Assembly (NCBI GenBank): GCA_001724855.1
Contig: MEED01000012.1
Coordinates: forward strand, 124,001 to 188,000
Source of the DNA: Lautropia sp. SCN 69-89
GTDB lineage: Bacteria; Pseudomonadota; Gammaproteobacteria; Burkholderiales; Burkholderiaceae_E
Direction of reading: 5' to 3'
DNA length: 64,000 bases
The notes below the pieces were generated by a model, which was not told the DNA's origin, ran no database searches, and saw nothing but the letters and a program-made list of their open reading frames with translations. Of this stretch, positions 25,687-33,560 are shown piece by piece. Position numbers and translations under genes: made by a program. How positions within the stretch are numbered: the stretch's first letter is position 1; the number at the start of each line of letters is the position of its first letter.

Positions 25687-26672
25687 TCAGGCCCGGCCTG
25701 CGGCCGCGACGTCGACGCTTCGTCGAAACGATTTCGTCTTTTGCTCCCCGAGCAGCGCCGCCCGCGTGACCGGCCGCTGCAACTGCGCCAGCCACCACTG
25801 CAGCGCGCGCCCTCTCTCGGGGCGGTCGCTCTTGCGCCAGGCGTAGCTGAGCGGGATCCGGTGTTCCGGCCGCGCCACGCGCTTGACGACCAGCCGGCCC
25901 GTGTCGATGTACGGCTGCGCCAGGCAGGTGGGCAGGAAGCCGACGCCCAGTCCCCGGATCTGTGCATCGACCTTGGCGGGCATGCCCGCCACGGTGAATA
26001 CGTCCTGGCCCGGCAGTAGCCCGAAGGTGAGGCCGCCGCCGCGTCGAATCGAGTCGGCCACTGCCACCGCCCGATGAGCGCGTATCGCCTCGTCGCTCAG
26101 CGGTTCGGGGGCGCGTGCCAGCGGATGATGCGGTGCCACGGCGAAGACGAAATCGAGGCTGCCCATGGGTTCGCGATGCAGCCCCACCGCGGTGCCGGCG
26201 GCGATCACCACGCCGAGGGCCAGGTCGGCCTGCCCCGAGGCGAGGGCCTCCAGCGTTCCCGACAGAACTTCGGCGCGCAATCGCAGCCGGGTCGGCGGCC
26301 GTAGGCGAAAGAACGCGTCGCACAGCTCCATCAGCGCCGTGTTGTCGATGACGCTGTCGACCGCGATCGTGAATTGCGGCTCCCAACCCGTCGCAACGCG
26401 CTTGACGCGGTTGGCAACGGCATCGATGTCCGCCAGCAGGCGCGTGCCTTCGCGCAGCAGCTCGGCCCCAGCCTCCGTGAGTCGCGCCTGGCGCGAACTG
26501 CGGTCGAACAGCAGCACGTCGAGAGCGTCTTCCAGCTGTCGCACCCGGTAGGTGAGGGCGCTCGGTGCGAGCCCGCTCTTGCGCGGGCCGCCGCGGCGAA
26601 GCTGCCGGCGCCGGCGATCGCCTGCAGCATCGCCAGCGCGTCGGGAGTCAATACGTCTCGGGCGGTGGGCAT
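25687..26672 (-). pseudogene. LysR family regulator, frameshifted in the HTH
   Basis: From ATG 26672 the frame gives MPTARDVLTPDAL then MLQAIAGAGSFAAAARA, the first part of a LysR helix-turn-helix. Near 26582-26590 the coding frame changes, and GLAPSALTYRVRQLEDAL follows in another frame with a complete effector domain to 25687. The break lies inside the recognition region, so an intact protein needs a 1- or 2-base correction. It is divergent from the pirin gene, a common pairing in proteobacteria. Either a decayed gene or a sequence error; the rest of the frame is fully intact. Confidence 0.8.
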
Positions 26673-26686
26673 CGGAGCCTCGGACG

Positions 26687-26701
26687 TTCGAAAAATTCGA
26701 A
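26687..26701. promoter_or_regulatory. LysR-type operator TTCGAA-AAA-TTCGAA
   Basis: Between the divergent LysR and pirin genes the 15-base inverted repeat TTCGAAAAATTCGAA contains the TTC-N9-GAA dyad typical of LysR boxes. It begins 15 bases from the LysR start and is about 80 bases upstream of pirin, suiting control of both. Confidence 0.55.
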
Positions 26702-26778
26702 TGATGCCATCGAATCGGCAGGCCCTCGAAGCCGGGCGACGCTCCCACAATCGATGTCATCGACAAGGAGGCGCGACC

Positions 26779-27402
26779 ATGCTCACCCTTCGCAAATCGC
26801 AGGACCGCGGCTACGCGGATCACGGCTGGCTCGAGAGCTGGGGCAACCTGCGCGTGATCAACGAGGACCGTGTGGCGCCCGGCACCGGATTCGGCAAGCA
26901 CGGGCACCGCGACATGGAGATCGTCAGCTACGTGCTGTCGGGCGAACTCGCGCATCGCGACAGCATGGGCAACGTCGTGGCGATTCCGCCCGGCGACGTG
27001 CAGCGGATGAGCGCAGGCACCGGCGTGCAGCACAGCGAGTTCAATCACGCCGAGGGGCAGGTCACCCACTTCCTGCAGATCTGGATCGAACCGGACACGA
27101 CCGGGATTGCGCCGGGCTACGAGCAGAAGACGATTCCGGCTGCCGAGAAGCGCGGCGCACTGCGCCTGGTGGCGTCTCGCGACGACGCGAAGCTCTACGC
27201 CGGCCTCTTCGACGGCAGCGAGCGCGCCGAACTCGCGCTCGACCCGACTCGCAAGGGCTACGTACACCTCGTGCGCGGGTCGCTCGAGGTGAACCGCCAG
27301 TCCCTGGGCGCCGGCGATGCCTTGTTGCTGGACGGCGAAAGTCGTATCACGCTGGCCAACGGTGCCGATGCCGAGGTGCTGGTGTTCGATCTCGCTCCCT
27401 GA
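26779..27402 (+). CDS. Pirin family protein (quercetinase-like bicupin)
   Basis: This 207-residue cupin has AAGGAGG at 26765-26771. The N-terminal pirin domain has metal ligands in GFGKHGHRDMEIVSYVL and GTGVQHSEFNH (two His, Glu/His pattern), followed by the shorter C-terminal cupin found in YhhW-type pirins. These proteins bind Fe(II) or another divalent metal; some show quercetin dioxygenase activity, but the natural role is open. It sits between the LysR gene and a DoxX gene, a frequent three-gene grouping. Confidence 0.92.
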   Translation: MLTLRKSQDRGYADHGWLESWGNLRVINEDRVAPGTGFGKHGHRDMEIVSYVLSGELAHRDSMGNVVAIPPGDVQRMSAGTGVQHSEFNHAEGQVTHFLQIWIEPDTTGIAPGYEQKTIPAAEKRGALRLVASRDDAKLYAGLFDGSERAELALDPTRKGYVHLVRGSLEVNRQSLGAGDALLLDGESRITLANGADAEVLVFDLAP

Positions 27403-27441
27403 TTCCCTTTGTCCCTCGTTCAACTCCCTGGAGGATTCGAC

Positions 27442-27859
27442 ATGTTCGCCAAACTGCAAGACCCCCTCGCGCTGGCCGGCCGCCTGCTGATGGCCGTGCT
27501 GTTCCTGCCTGCCTGCCGGCATCGGCAAGCTGACCGGCTTCGCCGGGACGGTGGGCTACATCTCGTCGGTGGGCCTGCCGATGCCGCAACTCGCCGCGGT
27601 GGTGGCGCTGCTCGTCGAGATCGTGGGCGGTGCGGCGCTGGTCGTGGGCTTCGGCACCCGTATCGCTGCCGTGGTGCTGGCAGTGTTCACGCTGGTCGCC
27701 TCGGTCTTCTTCCACGCCTTCTGGGCGGTGCCGGCCGATCAGCAGATGATCGCGCAATTGCTCTTCTACAAGAACGTCGCAGTGATCGGCGGATTGCTGA
27801 CGATCGCCGCGTGGGGCGCCGGCGCCTGGAGCGTCGACGCACGTCGCGGCAGGGCATGA
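27442..27859 (+). pseudogene. DoxX family membrane protein, frameshifted by a CCTG repeat
   Basis: ATG 27442 opens with MFAKLQDPLALAGRLLMAVL, the usual DoxX start. The frame then breaks at a (CCTG)3 run at 27504-27515. With two CCTG units it would read LFLPAGIGKLTGFAG and join the downstream frame (VGYISSVGLPMPQL to the stop at 27859), giving a normal protein of about 137 residues with four membrane helices. The 4-base excess suggests slippage, either in the genome or in sequencing. DoxX proteins are linked to redox-stress complexes. Confidence 0.85.
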
Positions 27860-27926
27860 CGCCGACCGGCGTGGCCGAGCGGCGCGAAGGGGCCCAGTGG
27901 CGGGAAGGGGCCCCTTCGCTGGCTGA

Positions 27927-28955
27927 TTACCGCACTTCCTTCGCCGACTCCGCCTCCCGTTTCTTTGCCCCGAAGGGGTACGCGCTGCCGGCCTCGCCCG
28001 GCCGCGCCGGTATCCGCAGTGACAGCAGCATCGTCAGCGCCAGCACCGTCACGGTGAAGCCCAGCGACCACGCGATCGGGATCTTGTAGACGTCGATCAG
28101 CAGCATCTTCGCGCCGATGAACGCCAGCACCACGGCCAGGCCGTACGACAGCAGGTGGAAGCGCTCGTGCATGCCGGCGAGCAGGAAGTACATCGCGCGC
28201 AGGCCCAGGATCGCGAACACGTTCGAGGTGAGCACGATGAACGGATCGGTGGTGATCGCGAAGATCGCGGGAATCGAGTCGACCGCGAACACCACGTCGA
28301 CGATGCCGATCAGCGCGATCACCACGAACAGCGGCGTGGCCATCCGCACGCCGTTTTCCATCGTGAAGAAGCGCTCGCCGTCGTAGCGCGGCGAGATCTT
28401 CATGTGCCGGTTGATCCAGCGCAGTGCGGGGTTCGCGTCGAGGTCGGGTTCCTGCCCGGCCGCCCACCACATCTTGATGCCGGTGAAGACCAGGAAGGCG
28501 CCGAACAGGTACATGATCCAGTGGAATCGCGCGATGAGCCATGCACCGACCAGGATCATCGCCGCGCGCAGCACCAGCGCGCCGACGATGCCGATCATCA
28601 ACGCGCGCTTCTGGAATTGCGCGGGCACCGCGAAGTAGGTGAACAGCATCAGGAAGACGAAGACGTTGTCGACCGCCAGCGCCTTCTCGACCAGATAGCC
28701 GGTGACGAACTCGAGTGCCTTGGCGCCGGCCAGTGCGCGCGCGGCTTCGTCGGCCGATGCGCCGCCCAGGTGCCACCAGAGCCAGCCGACGAAGACGAGC
28801 GAGACTGCGACCCAGACGAGCGACCAGACCGCGGCTTCGCGGATCGTGACCGCGTGCGCGCCCTGGCGGCTCATGGCGAGAAAGTCGACCGCGAGGGCGA
28901 CGAGGACGAAGGCCGCGAACAGCGACCACAGCAGCGGCGTACCGATGGAGATCAT
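27927..28955 (-). CDS. TerC family integral membrane protein (Alx-like)
   Basis: From ATG 28955 the 342-residue protein has about nine membrane helices. TerC acidic motifs are present: EKALAVDNVFVFLMLFTYFA and DVVFAVDSIPAIFAITTDPF. Family members such as Alx are implicated in Mn(II) export or in tellurium resistance. The upstream leader on the same strand carries a probable yybP-ykoY element, which supports manganese as the relevant metal. It stands alone, converging with the DoxX gene. Confidence 0.92.
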   Translation of the reverse strand: MISIGTPLLWSLFAAFVLVALAVDFLAMSRQGAHAVTIREAAVWSLVWVAVSLVFVGWLWWHLGGASADEAARALAGAKALEFVTGYLVEKALAVDNVFVFLMLFTYFAVPAQFQKRALMIGIVGALVLRAAMILVGAWLIARFHWIMYLFGAFLVFTGIKMWWAAGQEPDLDANPALRWINRHMKISPRYDGERFFTMENGVRMATPLFVVIALIGIVDVVFAVDSIPAIFAITTDPFIVLTSNVFAILGLRAMYFLLAGMHERFHLLSYGLAVVLAFIGAKMLLIDVYKIPIAWSLGFTVTVLALTMLLSLRIPARPGEAGSAYPFGAKKREAESAKEVR

Positions 28956-28989
28956 CGAGGAGACCTTGTTACTCCGACCTGGCAGGGGC

Positions 28990-29160
28990 CGGATGACGGG
29001 TTTGTCGAAGGTTCTCGCTGGTCTCGCCGTCCGCGGGCGCGTGCACGCCCGGGATCGCGGCACCGGGCAGGCGGTCGATTGCCGGGTCGACCGATGCCGT
29101 CTTGACGATGCCGCGGCGCTGGAATCAGGGATCCGCGCAGGCTACTCCCCTGGAGAGGAG
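28990..29160 (-). ncRNA. Probable yybP-ykoY manganese riboswitch in the terC leader
   Basis: On the minus strand the leader begins with CTCTCCA then GGGGAGTAGC (29150-29141), the hallmark 5' motif of yybP-ykoY elements. About 115 bases later it has GGCGAGACC (ending at 29020), matching the conserved 3' AGACC side. CUCU/GAGA and GG/CC can close the outer stem. TATAAT on the minus strand at 29171-29166 would start transcription near 29159, leaving a leader of about 200 bases before the TerC gene. This class senses Mn(II) and commonly precedes TerC/Alx genes. The fold has not been computed. Confidence 0.65.
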
Positions 29161-29165
29161 CGCGG

Positions 29166-29171
29166 ATTATA
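29166..29171 (-). promoter_or_regulatory. -10 element (TATAAT) of the terC promoter
   Basis: The minus strand reads GATATAATCC, a consensus -10 placed about 7 bases before the presumed start of the riboswitch. No good -35 element is visible (GAGCGG at 17-base spacing). Confidence 0.5.
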
Positions 29172-29246
29172 TCGCCTGCGCCGGGGGCCCGCTCGCCGCA
29201 TGAGCGCGGCCACGCTGCGGCGCCGCCGGCGCCTACAATCGGCGGG

Positions 29247-29801
29247 ATGCTGCGGAACACCGAGCGGTCGTGGGGCGCGGCGGCCAGGTTGCTTCACTGG
29301 CTGGTCGCAGTGCTGGTCTTTGCGCAATTCGGGCTCGGCTGGGCGGCGGTGGTCTGGCCGCTCTCGCCGACCAAGCTCGATCTCTTCGTCTGGCACAAGT
29401 CCGTCGGCATGCTGGTTCTCGCGCTGATGGGCGTGCGCATCGCGTGGCGCCTGGCCAATCCCGCACCGGTATTCCCCGAGCAGATGACGCAGCTGGAACG
29501 CGGTGCGGCGTGGGTCGGCCACGTGCTTCTCTACCTGCTGCTGATCGTGCTTCCGGCGACGGGGTGGATCCTGAACTCGGCCGCCGGCATTCCGTTCCGG
29601 ATCTTCTGGCTCGTCGAGTTACCCGCAGTCGTGGCGCCGGACGAGGCGCTGGCCGACGTCTTGAAGCTCGTCCACCTGACGCTGGGGATGGCGCTCGGCA
29701 CGCTGCTGGTCGCGCACATCGGCGCAGCATTGCGTCATCACTTTGTCCTGCGCGACGACGTGCTCGTGCGCATGCTGACCGGCATGAGGAGATCGGGATG
29801 A
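29247..29801 (+). CDS. Cytochrome b561
   Basis: This 184-residue membrane protein has four helices. Histidines are placed for two b haems: RLLHWLVAVL in helix 1, HKSVGM in helix 2, and HLTLGMALG plus HIGAAL in helix 4. It matches the bacterial CybB/b561 family, which takes electrons from quinol or superoxide. It overlaps the following YceI gene by 4 bases; b561-YceI pairs are common and are thought to handle quinone or isoprenoid redox chemistry in the periplasm. Confidence 0.92.
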   Translation: MLRNTERSWGAAARLLHWLVAVLVFAQFGLGWAAVVWPLSPTKLDLFVWHKSVGMLVLALMGVRIAWRLANPAPVFPEQMTQLERGAAWVGHVLLYLLLIVLPATGWILNSAAGIPFRIFWLVELPAVVAPDEALADVLKLVHLTLGMALGTLLVAHIGAALRHHFVLRDDVLVRMLTGMRRSG

Positions 29802-30358
29802 TCCGTTCGATCCTGCTCGGAGGCGCCTTGCTGTGCGCGACGCTCATGCCGGCCCGCGCTGCGGAGTGGAAGATGGACCAGGCGGCGAGCCGACTCGAGT
29901 TCGTCGCGAGTTACGAACGCACCGCGGCGCCGGGTGTGTTCCGGAAGTTCGACACCCGGCTGCGCTTCGACCCGGACCAGCCCGAGTCGGGAAGTCTCGA
30001 GGTGACGGTTGCGGTGGCGAGTGCCGACATGCGCAATGCCGACATCAACGAGGCGATCGCCGGTGTGCAATGGTTCGACTTCGCGCGGTATCCCCAGGCG
30101 ACGTTCCGCGCGACGGAGATCCGCCGCGCCGATCCCGATCGTTACCTCGCGCGCGGCACGTTGACGCTGAAGGGCGTGCAGCAGGCGATCGAAGTGCCGT
30201 TCAGCTGGTCGCAGGACGCCGGCGCCGCGAGGATGCGGGGCGAACTCGTCGTCGGGCGCGCCGCGTTCGGCATCGGCACAGGGGAATGGGCGACGGCGAA
30301 CGTGATCGGTCCGGACGTGACGATCCGCTTCGACGTGCGGTTCCGCAAGAATGACTGA
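29798..30358 (+). CDS. YceI family periplasmic protein
   Basis: This 186-residue secreted protein has a signal peptide ending at MPARA-A. The lipocalin-like YceI barrel follows, with DPDQPESGSLEVTVAVASAD and GTLTLKGVQQAIEVPF as characteristic stretches. YceI proteins bind long isoprenoids such as polyprenyl chains. It starts on the b561 stop (ATGA) and ends 8 bases inside the next YceI gene, so the three genes are one unit. Confidence 0.92.
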   Translation: MIRSILLGGALLCATLMPARAAEWKMDQAASRLEFVASYERTAAPGVFRKFDTRLRFDPDQPESGSLEVTVAVASADMRNADINEAIAGVQWFDFARYPQATFRATEIRRADPDRYLARGTLTLKGVQQAIEVPFSWSQDAGAARMRGELVVGRAAFGIGTGEWATANVIGPDVTIRFDVRFRKND

Positions 30359-31079
30359 ATGGCCTGTCCGCTTCGGGATCGTCGCCGCCCTCGTCGCGGC
30401 GCTGGCAGCGTGCGCCGGGAAACCGGCTGGCCCGCTGCCGGGCGAAGCGCCCGTTGCGGTTGGGCACGCGGATGTCGACGATCGCGCACGCCTTGCGCGG
30501 GGCGCGTCCGTGTTCAGTGTCGACACCGGGCGCTCGCTGGCCATCGTCGAGGTGCGGCGCGCGGGCGTGCTCGCGCGATTCGGGCACGACCATGTCGTCT
30601 CGACTCGCGACATCTCGGGCTTCGTGGCGCCCGACGAAGGGCGGGCAGACCTGAGCGTGCCGATCGGTGCGCTGGTGGTGGACGACCCGGCGCTGCGCGC
30701 GGAGGCGGGGTTCGAGACCACGCCGTCCGCGGAGGACGTTGCCGGCACGCGCCGGAACATGCTCGACAAGGTTCTGGAAGCAGACCGGTATCCCGTGGTG
30801 CTGGTCGCGGTGCGCGGCCTCGGCGTCGGGGGCGACGCACGACCGCTGCGGGCCGAGATCACCCTGCATGGAACGACAGCGCCCGTGGATGTCGACGCGG
30901 AGGTCGACCGGAGCGCCGACGAGATCGCGGTGCACGGATCGTTCCCGCTGGATCAATCCCGCTTCGGGATTGTCCCGTTCTCGATTCTCGGGGGCGCGCT
31001 CGCGGTGCAGGACCGCCTGGCGGTCAGGTTCCGGATTCACGCACGTCGGATGCGGGCCGGCGACACTCGCTCCCGATGA
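30351..31079 (+). CDS. YceI-like lipoprotein
   Basis: This 242-residue protein has a lipoprotein signal with a lipobox LAAC around residue 22. The YceI-like domain is longer than its neighbour and contains GHDHVVSTRDISGFV and LRAEITLHGT. The tandem pair of a periplasmic and a lipid-anchored YceI behind cytochrome b561 suggests a ligand relay at the membrane (inference). It overlaps the first YceI gene by 8 bases. Confidence 0.88.
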   Translation: MTEWPVRFGIVAALVAALAACAGKPAGPLPGEAPVAVGHADVDDRARLARGASVFSVDTGRSLAIVEVRRAGVLARFGHDHVVSTRDISGFVAPDEGRADLSVPIGALVVDDPALRAEAGFETTPSAEDVAGTRRNMLDKVLEADRYPVVLVAVRGLGVGGDARPLRAEITLHGTTAPVDVDAEVDRSADEIAVHGSFPLDQSRFGIVPFSILGGALAVQDRLAVRFRIHARRMRAGDTRSR

Positions 31080-31181
31080 CGGTCGCGTTGACCATTCTCG
31101 AGATGACCGGGTTCGTCCTCCGTTGGCGACAAGATCGCCGTCTACCGGGTCGACCTGAAGGTCACTTTCGTCCTGGATTGA
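31076..31181 (+). pseudogene. Dodecin-like remnant
   Basis: ATG 31076 gives MTVALTILEMTGFV. In another frame the end of this stretch reads GDKIAVYRVDLKVTFVLD and then stops at 31181. That ending resembles the C-terminal strand of dodecins (GxIAxYQVTLKVGFxLE). The middle of the 70-residue fold is missing, so at best a deleted remnant is left. Alternative: chance. Confidence 0.35.
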
Positions 31182-31189
31182 TCCGGCCG

Positions 31190-31304
31190 CGCCGGGGCGA
31201 AGCTCGGGCCGAATGCGCGCGCCGGCACGCCGCGCGAAGCCGCCGCGTTCGGCGACGTCGTGATGATCCCGGTGCACGATCAGATTGGCGCGGCGCTCGA
31301 TTGA
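31190..31304 (+). pseudogene. Fragment resembling an F420-type NADPH oxidoreductase
   Basis: The frame ending at the TGA of 31302-31304 reads AKLGPNARAGTPREAAAFGD then VVMIPVHDQIGAALD. That resembles the segment after the first Rossmann unit of NADPH-dependent F420 reductase-like proteins (GPxARAGTxxEAAxFGDVVxxAVP). There is no start and no remainder, so it is a short relic. The 31080-31411 stretch otherwise holds only the small coupled frame listed next. Confidence 0.35.
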
Positions 31305-31319
31305 GCGCCCGCGGGGCAG

Positions 31320-31412
31320 CTACCTGATCCGGGCCAGTTCCTTGTCGAACCGGTCCTTGTTGAAGACGAAACCCGACGACTCGCTGGCCGCCGCCTTCTT
31401 CGCCTGCTCCAT
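31320..31412 (-). CDS. Small coupled frame downstream of the VOC gene (hypothetical)
   Basis: The VOC stop overlaps an ATG in the form TGATG. The frame from 31412 encodes 30 residues (MEQAKKAAASESSGFVFNK then DRFDKELARIR) before a TAG. The composition looks like a real protein end rather than noise. It may be the shortened remainder of a larger gene or a genuine small protein. Function unknown. Confidence 0.3.
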   Translation of the reverse strand: MEQAKKAAASESSGFVFNKDRFDKELARIR

Positions 31413-31798
31413 CAGACCTTTACCTGCCACCTCTCCGGTTCCAGGCTCTGGAAGAGTTCGATCAGCAGGTCGTCGGGCCCGCTGACCATCACGTACCGGA
31501 ACTTCGGATCGTCGTGGATCGGGTTCCGGAACTCGAATCCGTTCGCCTTCATCTTCGCAACCAGCGCGTCGAGGTCGTCGGTCGCGATACCGAGATGGTG
31601 AACGGCGCCTCCCCGCGGCGCCTTCGGCGGCTGGTCGTAGATCACGATGAACGCGCTACCCAATGCAAGGCGCACCACCCGGACTCCCGCCGCTGCTTCG
31701 TCCCAGATCACGGTGGCGCCGAACATCGTGCGGAAGAACCCGACGGTGGCCGAGAGGTTCGAAGCGAAGAGGTGCGCGTGATCGAGGGAGACGTTCAT
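31412..31798 (-). CDS. VOC family (glyoxalase/dioxygenase-like) protein
   Basis: This 128-residue single-module pair of vicinal-oxygen-chelate repeats has metal-ligand candidates His8 (LDHAHLFAS), the His of VHHLGIATDD and Glu near the C-terminus (DDLLIELFQ). It lies 11 bases after the ligase on the same strand, so both are probably co-transcribed. VOC proteins include glyoxalases, epimerases and extradiol dioxygenases; methylmalonyl-CoA epimerase-like chemistry would suit a CoA-ligase partner, but this is a guess. Confidence 0.85.
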   Translation of the reverse strand: MNVSLDHAHLFASNLSATVGFFRTMFGATVIWDEAAAGVRVVRLALGSAFIVIYDQPPKAPRGGAVHHLGIATDDLDALVAKMKANGFEFRNPIHDDPKFRYVMVSGPDDLLIELFQSLEPERWQVKV

Positions 31799-31809
31799 GA
31801 CGATCCGAC

Positions 31810-33345
31810 CTATATCTTCCGGTCCCGGCCGGCCCAGTAGGGATCACGCAGCTCTCGCTTGAGCGTCTTGCCGGCCGCGCTGCGCGGGAAGTCCTCCATG
31901 ATCACGACCTCCGAGACGCGATGGTAGCGGGCCGCGACGCGCTCGTTGATCCAGTCGCGCAACTCGCCCGCGGTGGCCTGCGCGCCTTCCTCGAGGATCA
32001 CCGCCGCCACCGGTGTCTCGCCCCACCTGTCGTGCGGCACGCCGAACACCGCCACCTCGCGGATCGCGGGGTGGCGCGCGGCGATCTCCTCGACGTCCTT
32101 CGGGTACACCTTCATCCCGCCCGAATCGATCATGTCCTTCTTGCGGTCGACCAGGTGCAGATAGCCCTCGCCGTCCACGAAGCCCATGTCGCCGGAGTAG
32201 AGCCAGCCGTCGCGGATCGCCTGCGCGGTGAGATCGGGGCGCTTGTAGTAGCCCTGCATCAGGATCGGGCCACGGCCGACGATCTCGCCGACCTGTCCGG
32301 CGGGCAGGTCGCGCCCGTCGTCGCCGACGATCCGCATCTCGAAATACTGCGTCGGCCGCCCGACCGATCCGGACTTGCGCACCGCGTCGTCGCGGTCGAG
32401 GATGGTGACAAAGCCCTCGGTGAGGCCGTACAGCTCGTAGAACCGGTTCGGCAATTCCGCGTTCAGGCGGTCCTTGTGCTGCTGAAGCAGCGGCGCGCCG
32501 AGCGAGACGATGCATTCGAGCGACGCGAGCCGCTCGGGGCGGTACTGCTTCGAGCCGAGGATTGCGATGATCTGCGCCGGCACGAGCATGATGTGGGTGA
32601 TGCGCTCGCGCTCGATCGTCGCGATCGTCTCCTCGGCGTCGAACTGCTTCAGCAGGACATAGGCGCCGCCCAGGTAGAAGGTGGGCATCAGCGTCACGTA
32701 GGCGCCGTTGAAGACGATTGCCCCGGCGTGGAGCGTGCGCGATTCGGGCGTGAATCGGTAGGCGCAGGCCATCAGCAGGCAGTACATCGAGCGCACGTAG
32801 TGGCTGTGCATGATGCCCTTGGGCAGGCCGGTGGTGCCGCTCGTGTACATGATGTTGAAGAGATCGTCGGGGCCGCAGCGCTCGGCGACGAACTCGGCTG
32901 CCTGCGCCGCGGCGAGCGCGCCGTAGTCGCCGAATTTGTCTGCGGCACCGTCGACCAGCAGCACGCGGCCCGGGAGCCGCGGCGCGAGGTCGGCGCGGAT
33001 CGCCTCGAGCGTGCCCATCATCGAGCACTGGCTCACCAGGCACTTCGCGTCCGAGTCGCGCAGCAGGCTCGCCAGGCCGGCGGGCATCAGCAGCGGTGAC
33101 AGCGGCACGAGCGCCGCGCCTACCGCCGGCACGGCCCAGATCAGTTCGAGCGCCGCGATCGAGTTGCCGAGCAGCGTGGCGACCTTGTCGCCGCGGCCGA
33201 TGCCGAGCGAGCGCAGCAGGTTCGCTGCGCGCGCCACGCGCGCGCCGAACTGCGCGTAGGTCAGGCGCTCGTCGCCGCAGACGACGGCGGTGGCGTCTGC
33301 GCGGAAGTGCGCGTGGTGCCCGATCAGTGTGGCGAGTTGCAGCAT
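31810..33345 (-). CDS. AMP-dependent acyl-CoA ligase
   Basis: This 511-residue ANL ligase has YTSGTTGLPKG near residues 167-177, FYELYGLTEG, GWLYSGDMGF, hinge DRKKDMIDSGGMKVYP and the C-terminal lysine in RSAAGKTLKREL. It is the fourth such enzyme in the window, 14 kb away from the others and with its own VOC partner. The hinge has DSGG instead of the usual ISGG, a minor oddity. Substrate unknown. Confidence 0.92.
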   Translation of the reverse strand: MLQLATLIGHHAHFRADATAVVCGDERLTYAQFGARVARAANLLRSLGIGRGDKVATLLGNSIAALELIWAVPAVGAALVPLSPLLMPAGLASLLRDSDAKCLVSQCSMMGTLEAIRADLAPRLPGRVLLVDGAADKFGDYGALAAAQAAEFVAERCGPDDLFNIMYTSGTTGLPKGIMHSHYVRSMYCLLMACAYRFTPESRTLHAGAIVFNGAYVTLMPTFYLGGAYVLLKQFDAEETIATIERERITHIMLVPAQIIAILGSKQYRPERLASLECIVSLGAPLLQQHKDRLNAELPNRFYELYGLTEGFVTILDRDDAVRKSGSVGRPTQYFEMRIVGDDGRDLPAGQVGEIVGRGPILMQGYYKRPDLTAQAIRDGWLYSGDMGFVDGEGYLHLVDRKKDMIDSGGMKVYPKDVEEIAARHPAIREVAVFGVPHDRWGETPVAAVILEEGAQATAGELRDWINERVAARYHRVSEVVIMEDFPRSAAGKTLKRELRDPYWAGRDRKI

Positions 33346-33560
33346 GTCTTCCCCCTCGCCCGGAATCCTCGGCGGTCCGGCGCACCGAGGATTCTTCCGG
33401 CGTGGCCACGACCCCGATGCGCCGCAGCCCGTCGGTTGCGCGATGGGCGACGCAGTCCCTGCGCCGTTGGAACTGTACCGAGACGGTCTGCGCGGCCCGC
33501 CGTGCCGCGCGGGCCGCCGGAACCCCGATACGATACGCGCTCACCGGCCGATCGTCGCCC

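Noticed and set aside
33346-33560. A gene in the gap between the fourth ligase and the MFS carrier
   Set aside because: Only short shadow frames occur there, without start signals or family resemblance.
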